Shown here piece by piece: positions 52,058-61,604 of a stretch of 64,000 nt of DNA. The notes beneath the pieces are model-generated. The model worked only from the letters and a program-made list of their open reading frames with translations. It made no database searches and was not told the DNA's origin. The DNA comes from JBBRCE01 sp038205115. GTDB taxonomy: Bacteria > Planctomycetota > Planctomycetia > Pirellulales > JBBRCE01. Location of the stretch: assembly GCA_038205115.1 (NCBI GenBank), contig JBBRCE010000016.1:1-64000 (forward strand), read 5' to 3'. The translations under genes were made by a program, and so were the position numbers. Within the stretch, counting starts at the first letter, position 1. Every line of letters starts with the position of its first letter.

Positions 52058-53110
52058 ATGCCTACGGACCTGCTACCTTTCGAACAACATTTGCTGCGCG
52101 CCTGGCCGGCCGAGCATTGGCGGCAGCGGCATCTTCTGCTGGCCGTCTCCGGCGGCGCCGATAGCGTGGCTCTGCTACGGGCAATGCACCGTCTCTGGCA
52201 GTTCACGCCTGGCAGCGGCCGGCTGATTGTGGCGCATTTCAATCATGCTCTGCGAGGTGCTGCGTCCGATGCGGATCAGCAGTTCGTGCAATCGCTGGCC
52301 GCCGAGCTGGATTTGCCGTGCGAAGTCGGCACGCGCGATCCATCGGCTACGTTTGACACCGCCGGCAACGGCCTGGAAGCGGCCGCCCGACAGTTGCGCT
52401 ATCAATTCATGCGCGCGACGGCCGAGCAATTGGCAGCCCGCTACCTGGTCACTGCGCATACCGCCGACGATCAAGCGGAGACCGTGCTGCACCACGTGAT
52501 CCGCGGTTCGGGGCTGGCGGGGCTGGGCGGAATTCGCCGCGTGCGTACGTTGGGCGCCGTCGTGAGCCTCGTGCGTCCGCTGCTTGGCGTCCGCCGCCAG
52601 CAAGTGCTCGACTATTTGGCTCAACTCAACCAGCCGCACTGTCACGATCTAACCAACAATGATCGCGAGCTGACTCGCAATCGTATTCGCCACGACCTGC
52701 TGCCCCGGCTGGCCGCCGATTTCAGCCCTGGTGTGGTCGATTCGCTACTGCGACTCGGCACGCTGGCCGCCGAGGCGCAAAGCGTGATCGATGGCCTGGT
52801 GACTGGCCTGGTCGAGCGGCACGTGCGATTCGAAATGGAACCGCGCGACGTGCCGCAGCGGGAATTCGCTAATCGAGTATGGATCGATTGCGGGCCGCTG
52901 GCCAGCCAACCGCGTTATTTGATTCGCGAGCTGCTGGTCGCCATTTGGAAGCGGCAAGCCTGGCCGCGACAGTCGATGGGCTTTGAGCAGTGGGAGTCGC
53001 TGGCGGGCATGGTGATCGATCGTGCAGCGGCGCCATCCGCACGCGACTTCCCCGGCGCGGTTACCGCGCAGCAAATCGGCGAGCGGCTTTCGCTCGCTCG
53101 CCGATTGTGA
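52058..53110 (+). CDS. tilS: tRNA(Ile)-lysidine synthetase
   Basis: A 350-aa ATP-dependent enzyme that attaches lysine to C34 of tRNA-Ile (CAU), enabling AUA decoding. The PP-loop SGGADS at residues 29-34 is intact. Further signatures are VAHFNHALRG, GLEAAARQLRYQF, TAHTADDQAETVLHHVIRGSG and RNRIRHDLLPRL. The C-terminal part is shorter than in E. coli but within the family range. ATG 52058 was chosen because the conserved domain starts there and a TATAAT lies 6 nt upstream. Confidence 0.93.
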   Translation: MPTDLLPFEQHLLRAWPAEHWRQRHLLLAVSGGADSVALLRAMHRLWQFTPGSGRLIVAHFNHALRGAASDADQQFVQSLAAELDLPCEVGTRDPSATFDTAGNGLEAAARQLRYQFMRATAEQLAARYLVTAHTADDQAETVLHHVIRGSGLAGLGGIRRVRTLGAVVSLVRPLLGVRRQQVLDYLAQLNQPHCHDLTNNDRELTRNRIRHDLLPRLAADFSPGVVDSLLRLGTLAAEAQSVIDGLVTGLVERHVRFEMEPRDVPQREFANRVWIDCGPLASQPRYLIRELLVAIWKRQAWPRQSMGFEQWESLAGMVIDRAAAPSARDFPGAVTAQQIGERLSLARRL

Positions 53111-53139
53111 AGGCTTTGAAAATTCGCGTTGTGACGTGA

Positions 53140-54876
53140 CTAAGCTTCCATCGGCCCGGCGATTCCGCCCGCGGCTTCTTCGTCACCGACGTGCAACGCT
53201 TTGTAACCGCCGGTGGCTTTGAAGTAGATGATCAACAGCAGGTAAAACACCGCCATGGTCATGGGCACGTAGGCGGTTAGCGTCAGCGCCATTTTGCCGC
53301 CGTAAATTCCGGCTGCCGGCACAAAATCATTGTCCTGCTTGGGCAATTCTTTTTTCTCATCTTTGGCAGCTTTGATTTCGTCCTTGGTGTTAATGTGCGT
53401 TTTGGCATCATCCCACCATTTCACCAGCGCTTCGTGTTCGGCCAACTGCTTGCTGTAGTCAGCTTCTTTTTTCGCGCGGTCGGTGGCCAACATTTCCGTC
53501 ACTCGGTTGAGTTCTTTACCGTTATCCTCAAGTGTTCCTACTTTGACGCCGTCCAATCCATTCGACTTGAACGTCAAGAACGATTTCTCTTCCGGTGTGC
53601 CGATGCCGCCAACCGTCGCGGCCGGCGCGCGGGCAACGTATCGCTCGTACGTGTCGTTATTAAGCTGTTCGAGCTTGTGCGTCGCGTAGTAATCTTGCTG
53701 AAAGCCAATCGCTGGCGACCCGAGCATTCCGGCCGATAACATGCCAATGCCACCCATCAGGCCGATCGCCACGGCGCCGCCTTTGGGAAATCGTTCGGAT
53801 GTGACCGCCAACATCGTGGGCCAAAGGAAGGTTTTACCGCAAGCATAAACCGTTGCCGCTAAAACGCAGAAGCCGACGGTGGTTGCGTTGCCCAACAACG
53901 TTAGTCCCGTCGCGCCCAAGCAAGCGCTTACGAACAGCAAACCCAACGGCGAAATTTTGTGAACGATGGGTCCGGCCACGAACCGCAGTAGGAACATCAG
54001 CAACGACGTGTACGAAAACAGTATCAGGCCCATCGTCGGGCTGCCCATGATCGACCCGGTGATTTTGCTAATCCACGAATCCGTGCCCAACTCAACGTAG
54101 CCGACCAAAGCGTGAATGATCAACATGACCAGCATCAGCGGGACGAAAATCGAGCCAATCATTTGCCCCAGCGTCACACCAGCCGTTGCGGCTTCCGATT
54201 TGGGGAATTTTTGGCCGAGTAACATCACTCCATAGATCACAACCGGGATCAGAAACAGTGACATTTGGATTTTCCAATCGACAGCTGCCGATTGCAGCAC
54301 GCCGTTATCGTCGAATTTTTCGGCCATCAGCGCCGAAGCCACGCTCCCCAACACCAGACCTGCCGGCCAGCCCGCATGTAAGATGTTGAGGTAATGCGCC
54401 TTGTTCTTGGGGAACAGCGTGGCGGTCAGCGGATTGACCACCGCTTCACACAGGCCGTTGCCGATCGCAAAAATGAACATGCCCCAGAACAGGCAATTGA
54501 ACGCAGCAGGTTTGCCGCCGGCGGCAAAAGCATACGGCGCGGCGTAGGTGACGCCGGCCGATATCAAATGCAAAACAAAGGCCGTAATCATCAACTTGCC
54601 GTAACCGATTTTGTCGGCAATCAGCGAACTTAAAATGATCACGATCCCGAAGCCGGTGAGCCCACCGCCTGTAATTGCGCCCAACTCGGTCATCGTAAAA
54701 CCGAACTGCCTAGCCCACTGGCCTAAAACGCCTGTGCGGACAGAATATCCCACGCCGGCGGCCAGGATGGCCATGAAGCCCGCAAACAACAATCGCTTGG
54801 CATTCGGGGCGATGCCGTCCGAACCGGGCGGATTTTGTGGACTGGAATACGGCTTGACCGGCTTGGCTTGGCTCAT
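53140..54876 (-). CDS. MFS transporter with a large charged loop
   Basis: A 578-aa polytopic protein with about 12 helices in MFS arrangement, including the motif-A-like LSSLIADKIGYGKL after helix 2. It carries an unusual loop of about 135 residues (about 392-528) between the last two or three helices, rich in Lys/Glu/Asp and helical (ELNRVTEMLATDRAKKEADY, EIKAAKDEKKELPKQ). The ATG at 54876 (MSQAKPV) was chosen; the frame runs 57 codons further. Substrate unknown. Confidence 0.85.
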   Translation of the reverse strand: MSQAKPVKPYSSPQNPPGSDGIAPNAKRLLFAGFMAILAAGVGYSVRTGVLGQWARQFGFTMTELGAITGGGLTGFGIVIILSSLIADKIGYGKLMITAFVLHLISAGVTYAAPYAFAAGGKPAAFNCLFWGMFIFAIGNGLCEAVVNPLTATLFPKNKAHYLNILHAGWPAGLVLGSVASALMAEKFDDNGVLQSAAVDWKIQMSLFLIPVVIYGVMLLGQKFPKSEAATAGVTLGQMIGSIFVPLMLVMLIIHALVGYVELGTDSWISKITGSIMGSPTMGLILFSYTSLLMFLLRFVAGPIVHKISPLGLLFVSACLGATGLTLLGNATTVGFCVLAATVYACGKTFLWPTMLAVTSERFPKGGAVAIGLMGGIGMLSAGMLGSPAIGFQQDYYATHKLEQLNNDTYERYVARAPAATVGGIGTPEEKSFLTFKSNGLDGVKVGTLEDNGKELNRVTEMLATDRAKKEADYSKQLAEHEALVKWWDDAKTHINTKDEIKAAKDEKKELPKQDNDFVPAAGIYGGKMALTLTAYVPMTMAVFYLLLIIYFKATGGYKALHVGDEEAAGGIAGPMEA

Positions 54877-55291
54877 GGCGTTCTGCTCGACAGGGGATGC
54901 AACGTGTGTGTGAATAAACGCGGATAGGTCTGTGTACGAATTGGCGGCCGGAGCGTCACAGCCAGCGGACAAAATTGTTGGGAATTGCCGTCCGCCACCG
55001 CCCGGATTTCGAGTATACAAGCCGGCGCTGGGAAGTAAACCACGCAAACTGGGCGTCGCTGGCCATTTTTCCGGCCTAAACCACGCGCCGCGTGCATCCT
55101 CGGCAGCCGTTCGCCAACCCCTGCCATCCGCAGCACGCGCACCGCTTACGCCGCCGGCTTATTGCGCCGCGCAGGCCACGGCGAGCGTAACGACACTCCG
55201 TGTTGCCAACGCCTCCACGCAACCTCCGCACGCTGACGTTGACAATTCGAATCCAGCGCCGGTATTGTGAGCGAATTCAGGAGGCAGTCCG

Positions 55292-55888
55292 ATGGTCCAC
55301 TCGCCGCCCAGAATTGTGGTACTCGCCGGACCAAACGGTGCTGGCAAATCCACGGCTGCGGCAAAATTGTTATTGGGGCCGCTCGGCGTTGACGAATTCG
55401 TAAACGCCGATGCAATCGCTGCCGGGCTGTCGGGCTTCGCTCCGGAACGTGTTTCTCTCACGGCTGGGCGAATCATGCTCGCGCGCATGGATGAACTCGC
55501 TGCACGTTCGGCCAGCTTCGCCTTCGAAACCACGCTGGCCAGCCGCTCGTATGCCCCGCGGCTCACCAAGCTCAAAGCCACGGGCTACGAGTTGCACTTG
55601 TTGTTCCTTTGGCTACCCAGCGCCGAGATGGCCGTCGGCCGTGTCGCTGAGCGAGTTCGCGCGGGAGGCCATCACGTGCCCGAGGCGACGGTTCGCCGCC
55701 GATATTCTGGCGGATTGTTCAACTTGCACACGTTATACTTACCTCTGGTTGATTCTTGGACGATGATCGACAACTCCACACTCTATGGCCCTCTGCAGAT
55801 CATTGCTTCGAAAATGCCGAATCGTACGGTCGAATTTCTCTCGCCAGCAAAATGGAACAGAATTCGGATGGACGGCAGGCCTGCATGA
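55292..55888 (+). CDS. Zeta-toxin-like P-loop kinase
   Basis: A 198-aa protein of the zeta toxin family. It contains a Walker A motif GPNGAGKST (residues 13-21), the NADAIAAG region with a conserved Asp, FAFETTLASRSY (substrate-binding, equivalent to the zeta TTL segment) and ERVRAGGHHVPEATVRRRY. Zeta kinases phosphorylate UDP-N-acetylglucosamine, blocking cell-wall synthesis; short solitary versions may have other substrates. A strong AGGAGG SD precedes the ATG. The stop overlaps the next gene by 4 nt (ATGA). Confidence 0.85.
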   Translation: MVHSPPRIVVLAGPNGAGKSTAAAKLLLGPLGVDEFVNADAIAAGLSGFAPERVSLTAGRIMLARMDELAARSASFAFETTLASRSYAPRLTKLKATGYELHLLFLWLPSAEMAVGRVAERVRAGGHHVPEATVRRRYSGGLFNLHTLYLPLVDSWTMIDNSTLYGPLQIIASKMPNRTVEFLSPAKWNRIRMDGRPA

Positions 55889-56130
55889 CCGATCAAAATC
55901 CCGAGTCCGAACCAACTGGCCAGCGCAGCGCCCTCGACTGGGCCATTGAAGCCGCGATGCAGCAGGCGGTCCGCGAGGCCGTCATTCGCCATAAACGGAT
56001 GGGCTGGCCGATGGTCATCTGGCGCGACGAACAAGTCGTTTGGGTGCCTGCCGAGGAATTGGTGATCGACGAGTCCGATCCCATCAATCCCGTCCTCGAA
56101 CCGCCGCCCATCGACGACGCCTCGCGCTGA
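55885..56130 (+). CDS. Small protein coupled to the zeta-like gene, possible antitoxin
   Basis: An 81-aa acidic soluble protein translationally coupled to the zeta-like kinase (4-nt overlap). A helix AIEAAMQQAVREAVIRHKRMG is followed by WPMVIWRDEQVVWVPAEEL. It does not match the epsilon antitoxin, but position, size and coupling suggest a dedicated partner or neutralising protein. Similar ORFs after zeta-like genes occur in other genomes from memory; unverified. Confidence 0.7.
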   Translation: MTDQNPESEPTGQRSALDWAIEAAMQQAVREAVIRHKRMGWPMVIWRDEQVVWVPAEELVIDESDPINPVLEPPPIDDASR

Positions 56131-56631
56131 TCCATCGCGCGGGATCGTTACTTTCCGGTCCAGCGTCACGCGGCTATTTTTCAAAAGCGTTTGCGCAACT
56201 TCCGCCCAACTCAACCGAAAACGCCAACGCATCTGTCCTTCGGCTGAATCGATTGCCGACGGCAAGAATGCCACGACGCTCGTCTGCACCTCACCTGACA
56301 TCTGCAGTCCGAAACCGACGATGCAACACGTCGTTAAAGCAGAAACCGATGGGTGCTGCTGCCGAGGCAAACCGACGCTGGTGATGACGAAGGGGCATTC
56401 GACAACTTCGGCACACTGCTTGGCAAGATTCGAATTGAAATGAACGGCATCTTCGCACAACCATTCGCGAATTTTCCGCAGCATGTCGCGGAATAACGGT
56501 CGGCCATTGCAGGCGATTTGTTTGACGATTCTACAAGAGGCACGTATAACGCAGTTAACAGCCAAGAGGTCTGGCTTTTTTCAGATCGCGGAAGCTTGGT
56601 CTTCCCTTGGCTGTTTTTGAACTCGCGGTGC
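56131..56631 (-). other. Gap with an antisense coding-like stretch
   Basis: The 500-bp gap before the PSD1 gene contains a minus-strand frame (open 56565-55783, starting MLRKIREWLCEDAVHFN at 56484). Its codon pattern over about 56140-56484 looks like coding DNA (CAEVVECPFVITSVGLP, MRWRFRLSWAEVAQTLL). Its 3' half overlaps the two toxin-system genes in antisense and is not credible. It may be a truncated or decaying hypothetical gene. Confidence 0.25.
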
Positions 56632-59600
56632 TCAATACCGCGTGATCGTTTCTTGCAGGTTCAATACCACGCGGCAAACTTCGCTCCAGGCGGCCCACTC
56701 CGCAGCGTCCAGAGTTTTGACTTCCGGCGAAATGCCTACGTGCAACAGTTTTTCGGCTTCGGCCGGATTCTTGCCGAAGTAGTCGCGCTGACCGGCCAAA
56801 AACTTCAGCAGCGACTGGCGCTCGGCAGGGCGAATTGCCCGCGCATCGGCCAATTCGAATGCCAAATCCAACCGAGCGGCGTCGTCGGATGCTTTGGCTT
56901 CGAGCAATCGCCGGGCAAACACCCGCGAGGCCTCGACGAACGAAGGATCGTTGAGCAGCGTCAACGCCTGTTGCGGCGTGTTGGACACCGTGCGGTTGGC
57001 CGTACATTCCTCACGGGCAGGCGCATCGAAGTTGGCCAACATCGGATGCAGGAACGTCCGCTGCCAATGCATATACACGCCACGGCGGTACTCGCGCGCG
57101 TCAGTGTCGGCCACATACCGCCGGTCCGGAAATTGGATATTGGCGTAATAGCCCTCGGGCTGATAGGGCTTGACGCTCGGACCGCCAATTTCCAGGTTCA
57201 ACAAGCCGGCAATCGAAAGCGCGTTGTCGCGGACGAATTCCGCTTCCAATCGCCGCGGGTTTTGCGAAGCCAACAGTCGGTTGTTCGGATCGAGTTGGGC
57301 AAGTTCGGGCCGCAGACTGGAACTCTGCCGATAGGTGTTGGACATGACCATCAGCTTAATCATGTGCTTCACGTCCCAGCCGCTTTCGCGAAATTCCACG
57401 GCCAGCCAATCCAGTAGTTCCGGATGCGAAGGCGGTTCGCCTTGCGCGCCGAGATCGTCAATGACGTTGGTAATGCCATTGCCGAAAAATTGTTTCCAGG
57501 TGCGATTCATCGCATTGCGGGCCGTCAACGGATTTTCCGGCGCACAAATCCACTTGGCCAGATCCAACCGCGTTAGCCGCTGGCCGTTACTCTTGGGTTG
57601 CGGCAAGAAGTGCGGCACGGCTGGCTCGACAACCTCGCCGCTCTCGTCCTGCCAATTGCCGCGCGGCAACACACGAACGGTCAGCGGCGGCACGGCTTGC
57701 GTCACCATTGTGTAGGCCTGACCGCCACGACACTCGGCCATCGCCTGATGCAACTTCACGTACTGCGCAAACGCGCCGGCGTCGGCGGCCGTCGAACGCT
57801 CGAACAACTCGGCTTCATCGGCCGATGGCGGACCGTCCGCTTTGATCACCGCACTGGGCGAATGATCGACCGGCGGCGTAGAAGTTTTCTCAGTATTGGC
57901 GACAGCTTTTTTGGCGCTGCCCGGCAGTTGCATGGCGAAGGGCGAAACGGAGACTCGCACCGGCACTGGCGACGCTTCACCGCGGATGATGACTTCCAGC
58001 GTCTCGCCCTCGGCCAGTTGCAGCGGAGGATTGAGCAGCCAGACTGATGTTTGTTTGCCATCGGCATGCTTCAGCGAAGTCAGCCAGCCATCGGTCACGC
58101 CGATTGCCTCGATCGTGCTGGAGTAGCGCGGCTCTTTGAAGTCGGCGTCGGCAAAATAGAAACCGGCCGCGCGGGGTTTGCCTTTGGCAGGCTTGATCGA
58201 TGCGGCCAACCGAATGGTCTGACGCGGCAGCGCGGGAACGATTGCGTCCTTGGCTTTGCCATCCGGCACCAATTCCAAACGAATGGCGGCAATTCGCGCT
58301 CGCGGCGCGGACAGGTCCAAACGCAGTTCGTCGCCCTTGGCCGGTTTGAATTTCAAACGCACCACGCCATCGTCGGCCACTTCGGCCTGTTTCTTATTGT
58401 TGAGCTTATTGTTTTCCAAGACGTGCGCGGTGACTTGCGGTTGCAGCCAACCGTCGGCATGTTCCTGCAAAAACGCGCGCATCTCGTGACGCCAGGCGTC
58501 GAGCGCCGCGTGCTGCGTTGGCTCGGCCAACAGTTTGGCGGTGGCCGTCTCAAAGATTTGCTGGGCTTGGCGCTTGAGGCCCGCCAGACGCGATTGCAAG
58601 AAGTCGTTGTCGACCTGAATTTCCGGATAAAACGGGTAATCGTTGTTCACGCCTTTGAGTTCGGCGTTGGGCGTATAACCGTAATCCGCGTAAACGCCCC
58701 ACTGTTTGACGTCGGCAAAGAACGCCTGCAGCGAGTAAAAATCGCGGGCAGAAAACGGATCGAACTTGTGATCGTGGCACTCGCAGCAGCCCATCGTCGA
58801 ACCGAGCCAAGTGGTCGAAACGGTCCGCACGCGCTCCGCGCCGTACTTGGCCAAATATTCCTTGGGTTGCGCGCCGCCTTCGCGCGTGACCATGTTTAGC
58901 CGGTTGAATCCGCTGGCCACGCGCTGCTCGGGCGTGGCGTTGGGCAGCAAGTCGCCAGCCAGTTGCTCGATGGTAAACTGGTCGAACTGCTTATTGGTAT
59001 TGAACGCCTTGATGACGTAATCGCGATACGGAAAAATCCGCTGGTTCTGATCGCCGTGAAAGCCCACGGTGTCGGTAAAGCGAGCCAGATCGAGCCAACT
59101 CACCGCCATCCGCTCACCGTAATGCGGCGAAGCCAACAGCCGGTCGACCTGTTTTTCGTAGGCGCTGGGCGTGGTGTCGCTGACGAACGCCGCGACCTCC
59201 GCCGGCGTCGGCGGCAGACCAATCAGATCCAGACTCAGCCGCCGTAGCAGCATCCGCCGATCCGCCTCGGCCGAAGGCTTGATCTTTTGCAATTCCAACT
59301 GCTGCAGCACGAAGGCATCGATTGGATTCGCCACCCAGGCCGCTTGCTTGACTCGCGGCACACTCGGGCGAACCAGCGGCACATACGCCCAATGCGGTTG
59401 ATACTCGGCACCTTCGGCCACCCAGCGACGGAAGATGGCTTTTTGCTTGGCCGAAATCGTTTTGTGGGCGTCCGGCGGAGGCATTCGCTCGCTAGCGTCT
59501 TTGCTGAACAGCCGCCGGATGATTTCGCTCTGGTCCGGTTTGCCGGGCACGATCGGAATTTCGCCGGAGTCGGCCGGTTTAAGCGCCGCCTCACGCAGAT

Positions 59601-59787
59601 CCAATCGCAAGCCAGCCTTACGCGCGTTTTTATCGGGCCCATGACAATGAAAGCAAGTGTCCGAAAACGTCGGACGAATATCGCGATTGAACTGCACCGG
59701 CGGTTCGGCAGCCAGTGCCGCGCTACCCAGCAAAACCAGCCAACCACTGCACGCGAGATACTGCCAACAGCGACTCAAATGCGACAT
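56632..59787 (-). CDS. PSD1-type protein with cytochrome-like motif and DUF1549/DUF1553 domains
   Basis: A 1051-aa exported protein. Signal peptide (residues 5-25), then a planctomycete cytochrome-c-like domain with CFHCH (near residue 44) and a downstream RMPPP. DUF1549 follows (ASPHYGERMAVSWLDLARF, about residue 210), with a second CxxCH-like site in GCCECHDHKFDPFS. DUF1553 is C-terminal (NPLTARNAMNRTWKQFFGNGI, LLDWLAVEFRESGWDVKHMIKLMV, NNRLLASQNPRRLEAEFVRDN). The family is widespread in Planctomycetes and proposed to act in polysaccharide or sulfated-glycan metabolism. The usual downstream DUF1501 partner is absent here. Confidence 0.92.
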   Translation of the reverse strand: MSHLSRCWQYLACSGWLVLLGSAALAAEPPVQFNRDIRPTFSDTCFHCHGPDKNARKAGLRLDLREAALKPADSGEIPIVPGKPDQSEIIRRLFSKDASERMPPPDAHKTISAKQKAIFRRWVAEGAEYQPHWAYVPLVRPSVPRVKQAAWVANPIDAFVLQQLELQKIKPSAEADRRMLLRRLSLDLIGLPPTPAEVAAFVSDTTPSAYEKQVDRLLASPHYGERMAVSWLDLARFTDTVGFHGDQNQRIFPYRDYVIKAFNTNKQFDQFTIEQLAGDLLPNATPEQRVASGFNRLNMVTREGGAQPKEYLAKYGAERVRTVSTTWLGSTMGCCECHDHKFDPFSARDFYSLQAFFADVKQWGVYADYGYTPNAELKGVNNDYPFYPEIQVDNDFLQSRLAGLKRQAQQIFETATAKLLAEPTQHAALDAWRHEMRAFLQEHADGWLQPQVTAHVLENNKLNNKKQAEVADDGVVRLKFKPAKGDELRLDLSAPRARIAAIRLELVPDGKAKDAIVPALPRQTIRLAASIKPAKGKPRAAGFYFADADFKEPRYSSTIEAIGVTDGWLTSLKHADGKQTSVWLLNPPLQLAEGETLEVIIRGEASPVPVRVSVSPFAMQLPGSAKKAVANTEKTSTPPVDHSPSAVIKADGPPSADEAELFERSTAADAGAFAQYVKLHQAMAECRGGQAYTMVTQAVPPLTVRVLPRGNWQDESGEVVEPAVPHFLPQPKSNGQRLTRLDLAKWICAPENPLTARNAMNRTWKQFFGNGITNVIDDLGAQGEPPSHPELLDWLAVEFRESGWDVKHMIKLMVMSNTYRQSSSLRPELAQLDPNNRLLASQNPRRLEAEFVRDNALSIAGLLNLEIGGPSVKPYQPEGYYANIQFPDRRYVADTDAREYRRGVYMHWQRTFLHPMLANFDAPAREECTANRTVSNTPQQALTLLNDPSFVEASRVFARRLLEAKASDDAARLDLAFELADARAIRPAERQSLLKFLAGQRDYFGKNPAEAEKLLHVGISPEVKTLDAAEWAAWSEVCRVVLNLQETITRY

Positions 59788-59954
59788 GCGATGTATGAAC
59801 CTTGCCTGTGAACGGCCGATGCGGTTGACGGGCGCAACACGCACGAACCAGCAGGCGTAAAGGTGATTAGCAAATGGACGAAAAAATCGATCAGGCGGGG
59901 AGCAGCCTTCGACGCGAACAGCCAGTCGCCAGCGTCGTAAACCAATCATTGAGT

Positions 59955-60479
59955 TTAATGAACGGGCGGCACGATGTCCAATTCCTGGGCCGCCAGGCAA
60001 CCGACTGACTTCCGTCCTAACAGCAAGCTGCCGGCAGCCGAAAGTACCAATAACGCAGCAATACTGCCATCGATCAAGTTGGCTTGCGTGGACGTCACCC
60101 GAAAAACGTAGGCGCCCTTGGAGACAGAAATCAGTCTGGCTCCAAAAAATCGACCAGGCGTGAAGTGACCGACGAGCACAAATTGTCCATTGGCTCGATT
60201 ACGAAGCAAAATCTCAGAAACCGGCCAGTCCGGACCAAAGCAGTTGACTGTAATGGCATCTCGAATCTTAAAATCGACAGGTACTGGCTCATTCGGACCA
60301 TCGCGACACGATGGCGGATAAGACTCGAACGTGGCCTGGGATTCTATTCTCCGGTCGCGGTCAGGAGCGGCTAACCAAGTCCCTTCGTCCCGCGCGTCGT
60401 TAGCCGATGGCAGCCACCACCAACAGCCAACGGCGGCCAGCAGTGTGAACCACAGCAAATGTCGGATGGTGAATCGCAT
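59955..60479 (-). CDS. Small membrane protein, hypothetical
   Basis: A 174-aa protein with a planctomycete-typical start MRFTIRHLLWFTLLAAVGCWW forming an N-terminal membrane anchor, and a C-terminal hydrophobic segment (IAALLVLSAAGSLLL). The central part is predicted to be beta-rich (PVPVDFKIRDAITVNCF). It probably sits in the cytoplasmic membrane with a periplasmic middle. A perfect TATAAT lies 7 nt upstream of the ATG and no SD is seen, so the mRNA may be leaderless. Function unknown. Confidence 0.75.
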   Translation of the reverse strand: MRFTIRHLLWFTLLAAVGCWWWLPSANDARDEGTWLAAPDRDRRIESQATFESYPPSCRDGPNEPVPVDFKIRDAITVNCFGPDWPVSEILLRNRANGQFVLVGHFTPGRFFGARLISVSKGAYVFRVTSTQANLIDGSIAALLVLSAAGSLLLGRKSVGCLAAQELDIVPPVH

Positions 60480-60486
60480 GCCGCCG

Positions 60487-60492
60487 ATTATA
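60487..60492 (-). promoter_or_regulatory. -10 box positioned for a leaderless transcript
   Basis: On the minus strand TATAAT (60492-60487) is followed after exactly 7 nt by the ATG at 60479. The whole element fits in the 27-bp gap after the upstream aldo/keto reductase gene. Confidence 0.45.
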
Positions 60493-60506
60493 ACCGACGG
60501 CGCAGG

Positions 60507-61556
60507 TTACAACGGCACGTCTTTCATGCTCGGAAAACCGTGCTGCTTGCGGCCCACATCGCCGTCGTACTTGGCCGAAGACTTATAAAGCTCCAGATGG
60601 CCGTCACCGGCCGCCGCCTGGCAGCGCTTTCGCAGACCGACCATCTCGTCGGCCGAATACGGTTTAAACCCACGGGCAATCGCTAAATTCTGCCGCAGCA
60701 CGGCCAACGAATCGATGCCGCTGATGGTGGTGGTGACGCCCGGAACGCTCATTGCATAGCGTAGCGCCTCGTCGACGCTGAGCACGCCGTGCAAGACCGA
60801 TTGGCCGTCGCCGCCGAGACTTTTCATGCCGAGCGCCGCGATGCCGCGTTTGCTCAACTCTGGCAGCACTTTTTGCTCGAAGCTACGAAACGTGCCATCC
60901 AGCGGATTGAGCGGCATCTGCACCGCGTCGAACGGAAAATCGTGGGCGAGCATCTTCAGATGAATTTCGGGCCGCTTGTGACCGGTGAAACCCACATAGC
61001 GCACTTTCCCCTGCTTTTTGGCTTGCTCGAGCGCTTCGATCACGCCGCCAGTTTTGAAGTGCAAGGCGGGATCGTTGTCGTAAACCACTTCGTGAACTTG
61101 CCACAGGTCGAGATGATCGGTCTGCAGGCGCTTGAGCGATTCTTCGAGCTGTTGCATGGCCACCTGCTTGTCGCGACCGTGCGTGCAGACCTTGGTCATC
61201 AAAAAAACTTTGTCGCGTTTGCCCCGCAGCGCTTCGCCCATCCACTCTTCGCTGCGATGTTCGTGATATTCCCAGGCGTTGTCGAAAAAATTCACGCCGG
61301 CGTCAATGGCTTCGGCCACCATTTCGCTAGCCAACTTAGACGATTCGAACATCGCCAAATGAAATCCACCGATGCCGATGATCGAAACCTGATCGTCGTG
61401 CTTGCCGAATTTGCGACGCGGAATAGGCGTTGGGATGGAGGTGCTATCGGCGGCGGACGTCGGCGTAGCCAGCGACGTCGCGACCGAAGCGCCGGCCACG
61501 ACCGCGCCCGTCTGATGCAGAAAGCGGCGACGCTGCGGATCGAATTCGGGTTGCAT
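60507..61556 (-). CDS. Tat-exported aldo/keto reductase
   Basis: A 349-aa AKR-superfamily oxidoreductase with a twin-arginine-type signal (RRRFLHQTGAVVAG). The catalytic tetrad is present: Asp in NFFDNAWEY, Tyr in the same motif, Lys in FLMTKVC and His in DLWQVHEV. NADP-dependent carbonyl reduction in the periplasm, with cofactor loaded before export, is expected. The ATG at 61556 was chosen. It lies 48 bp downstream of a paralogous reductase, indicating an operon. Confidence 0.85.
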   Translation of the reverse strand: MQPEFDPQRRRFLHQTGAVVAGASVATSLATPTSAADSTSIPTPIPRRKFGKHDDQVSIIGIGGFHLAMFESSKLASEMVAEAIDAGVNFFDNAWEYHEHRSEEWMGEALRGKRDKVFLMTKVCTHGRDKQVAMQQLEESLKRLQTDHLDLWQVHEVVYDNDPALHFKTGGVIEALEQAKKQGKVRYVGFTGHKRPEIHLKMLAHDFPFDAVQMPLNPLDGTFRSFEQKVLPELSKRGIAALGMKSLGGDGQSVLHGVLSVDEALRYAMSVPGVTTTISGIDSLAVLRQNLAIARGFKPYSADEMVGLRKRCQAAAGDGHLELYKSSAKYDGDVGRKQHGFPSMKDVPL

Positions 61557-61604
61557 GAACGGACCTGCTGTTTGCGAGAAGAGTGATTGCGGTGGCCCGA
61601 CCAA

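Noticed and set aside
55241..55262. tRNA-like TTCGAATCC sequence
   Set aside because: The flanking bases cannot form a T-arm, acceptor stem or anticodon arm at the right distances.
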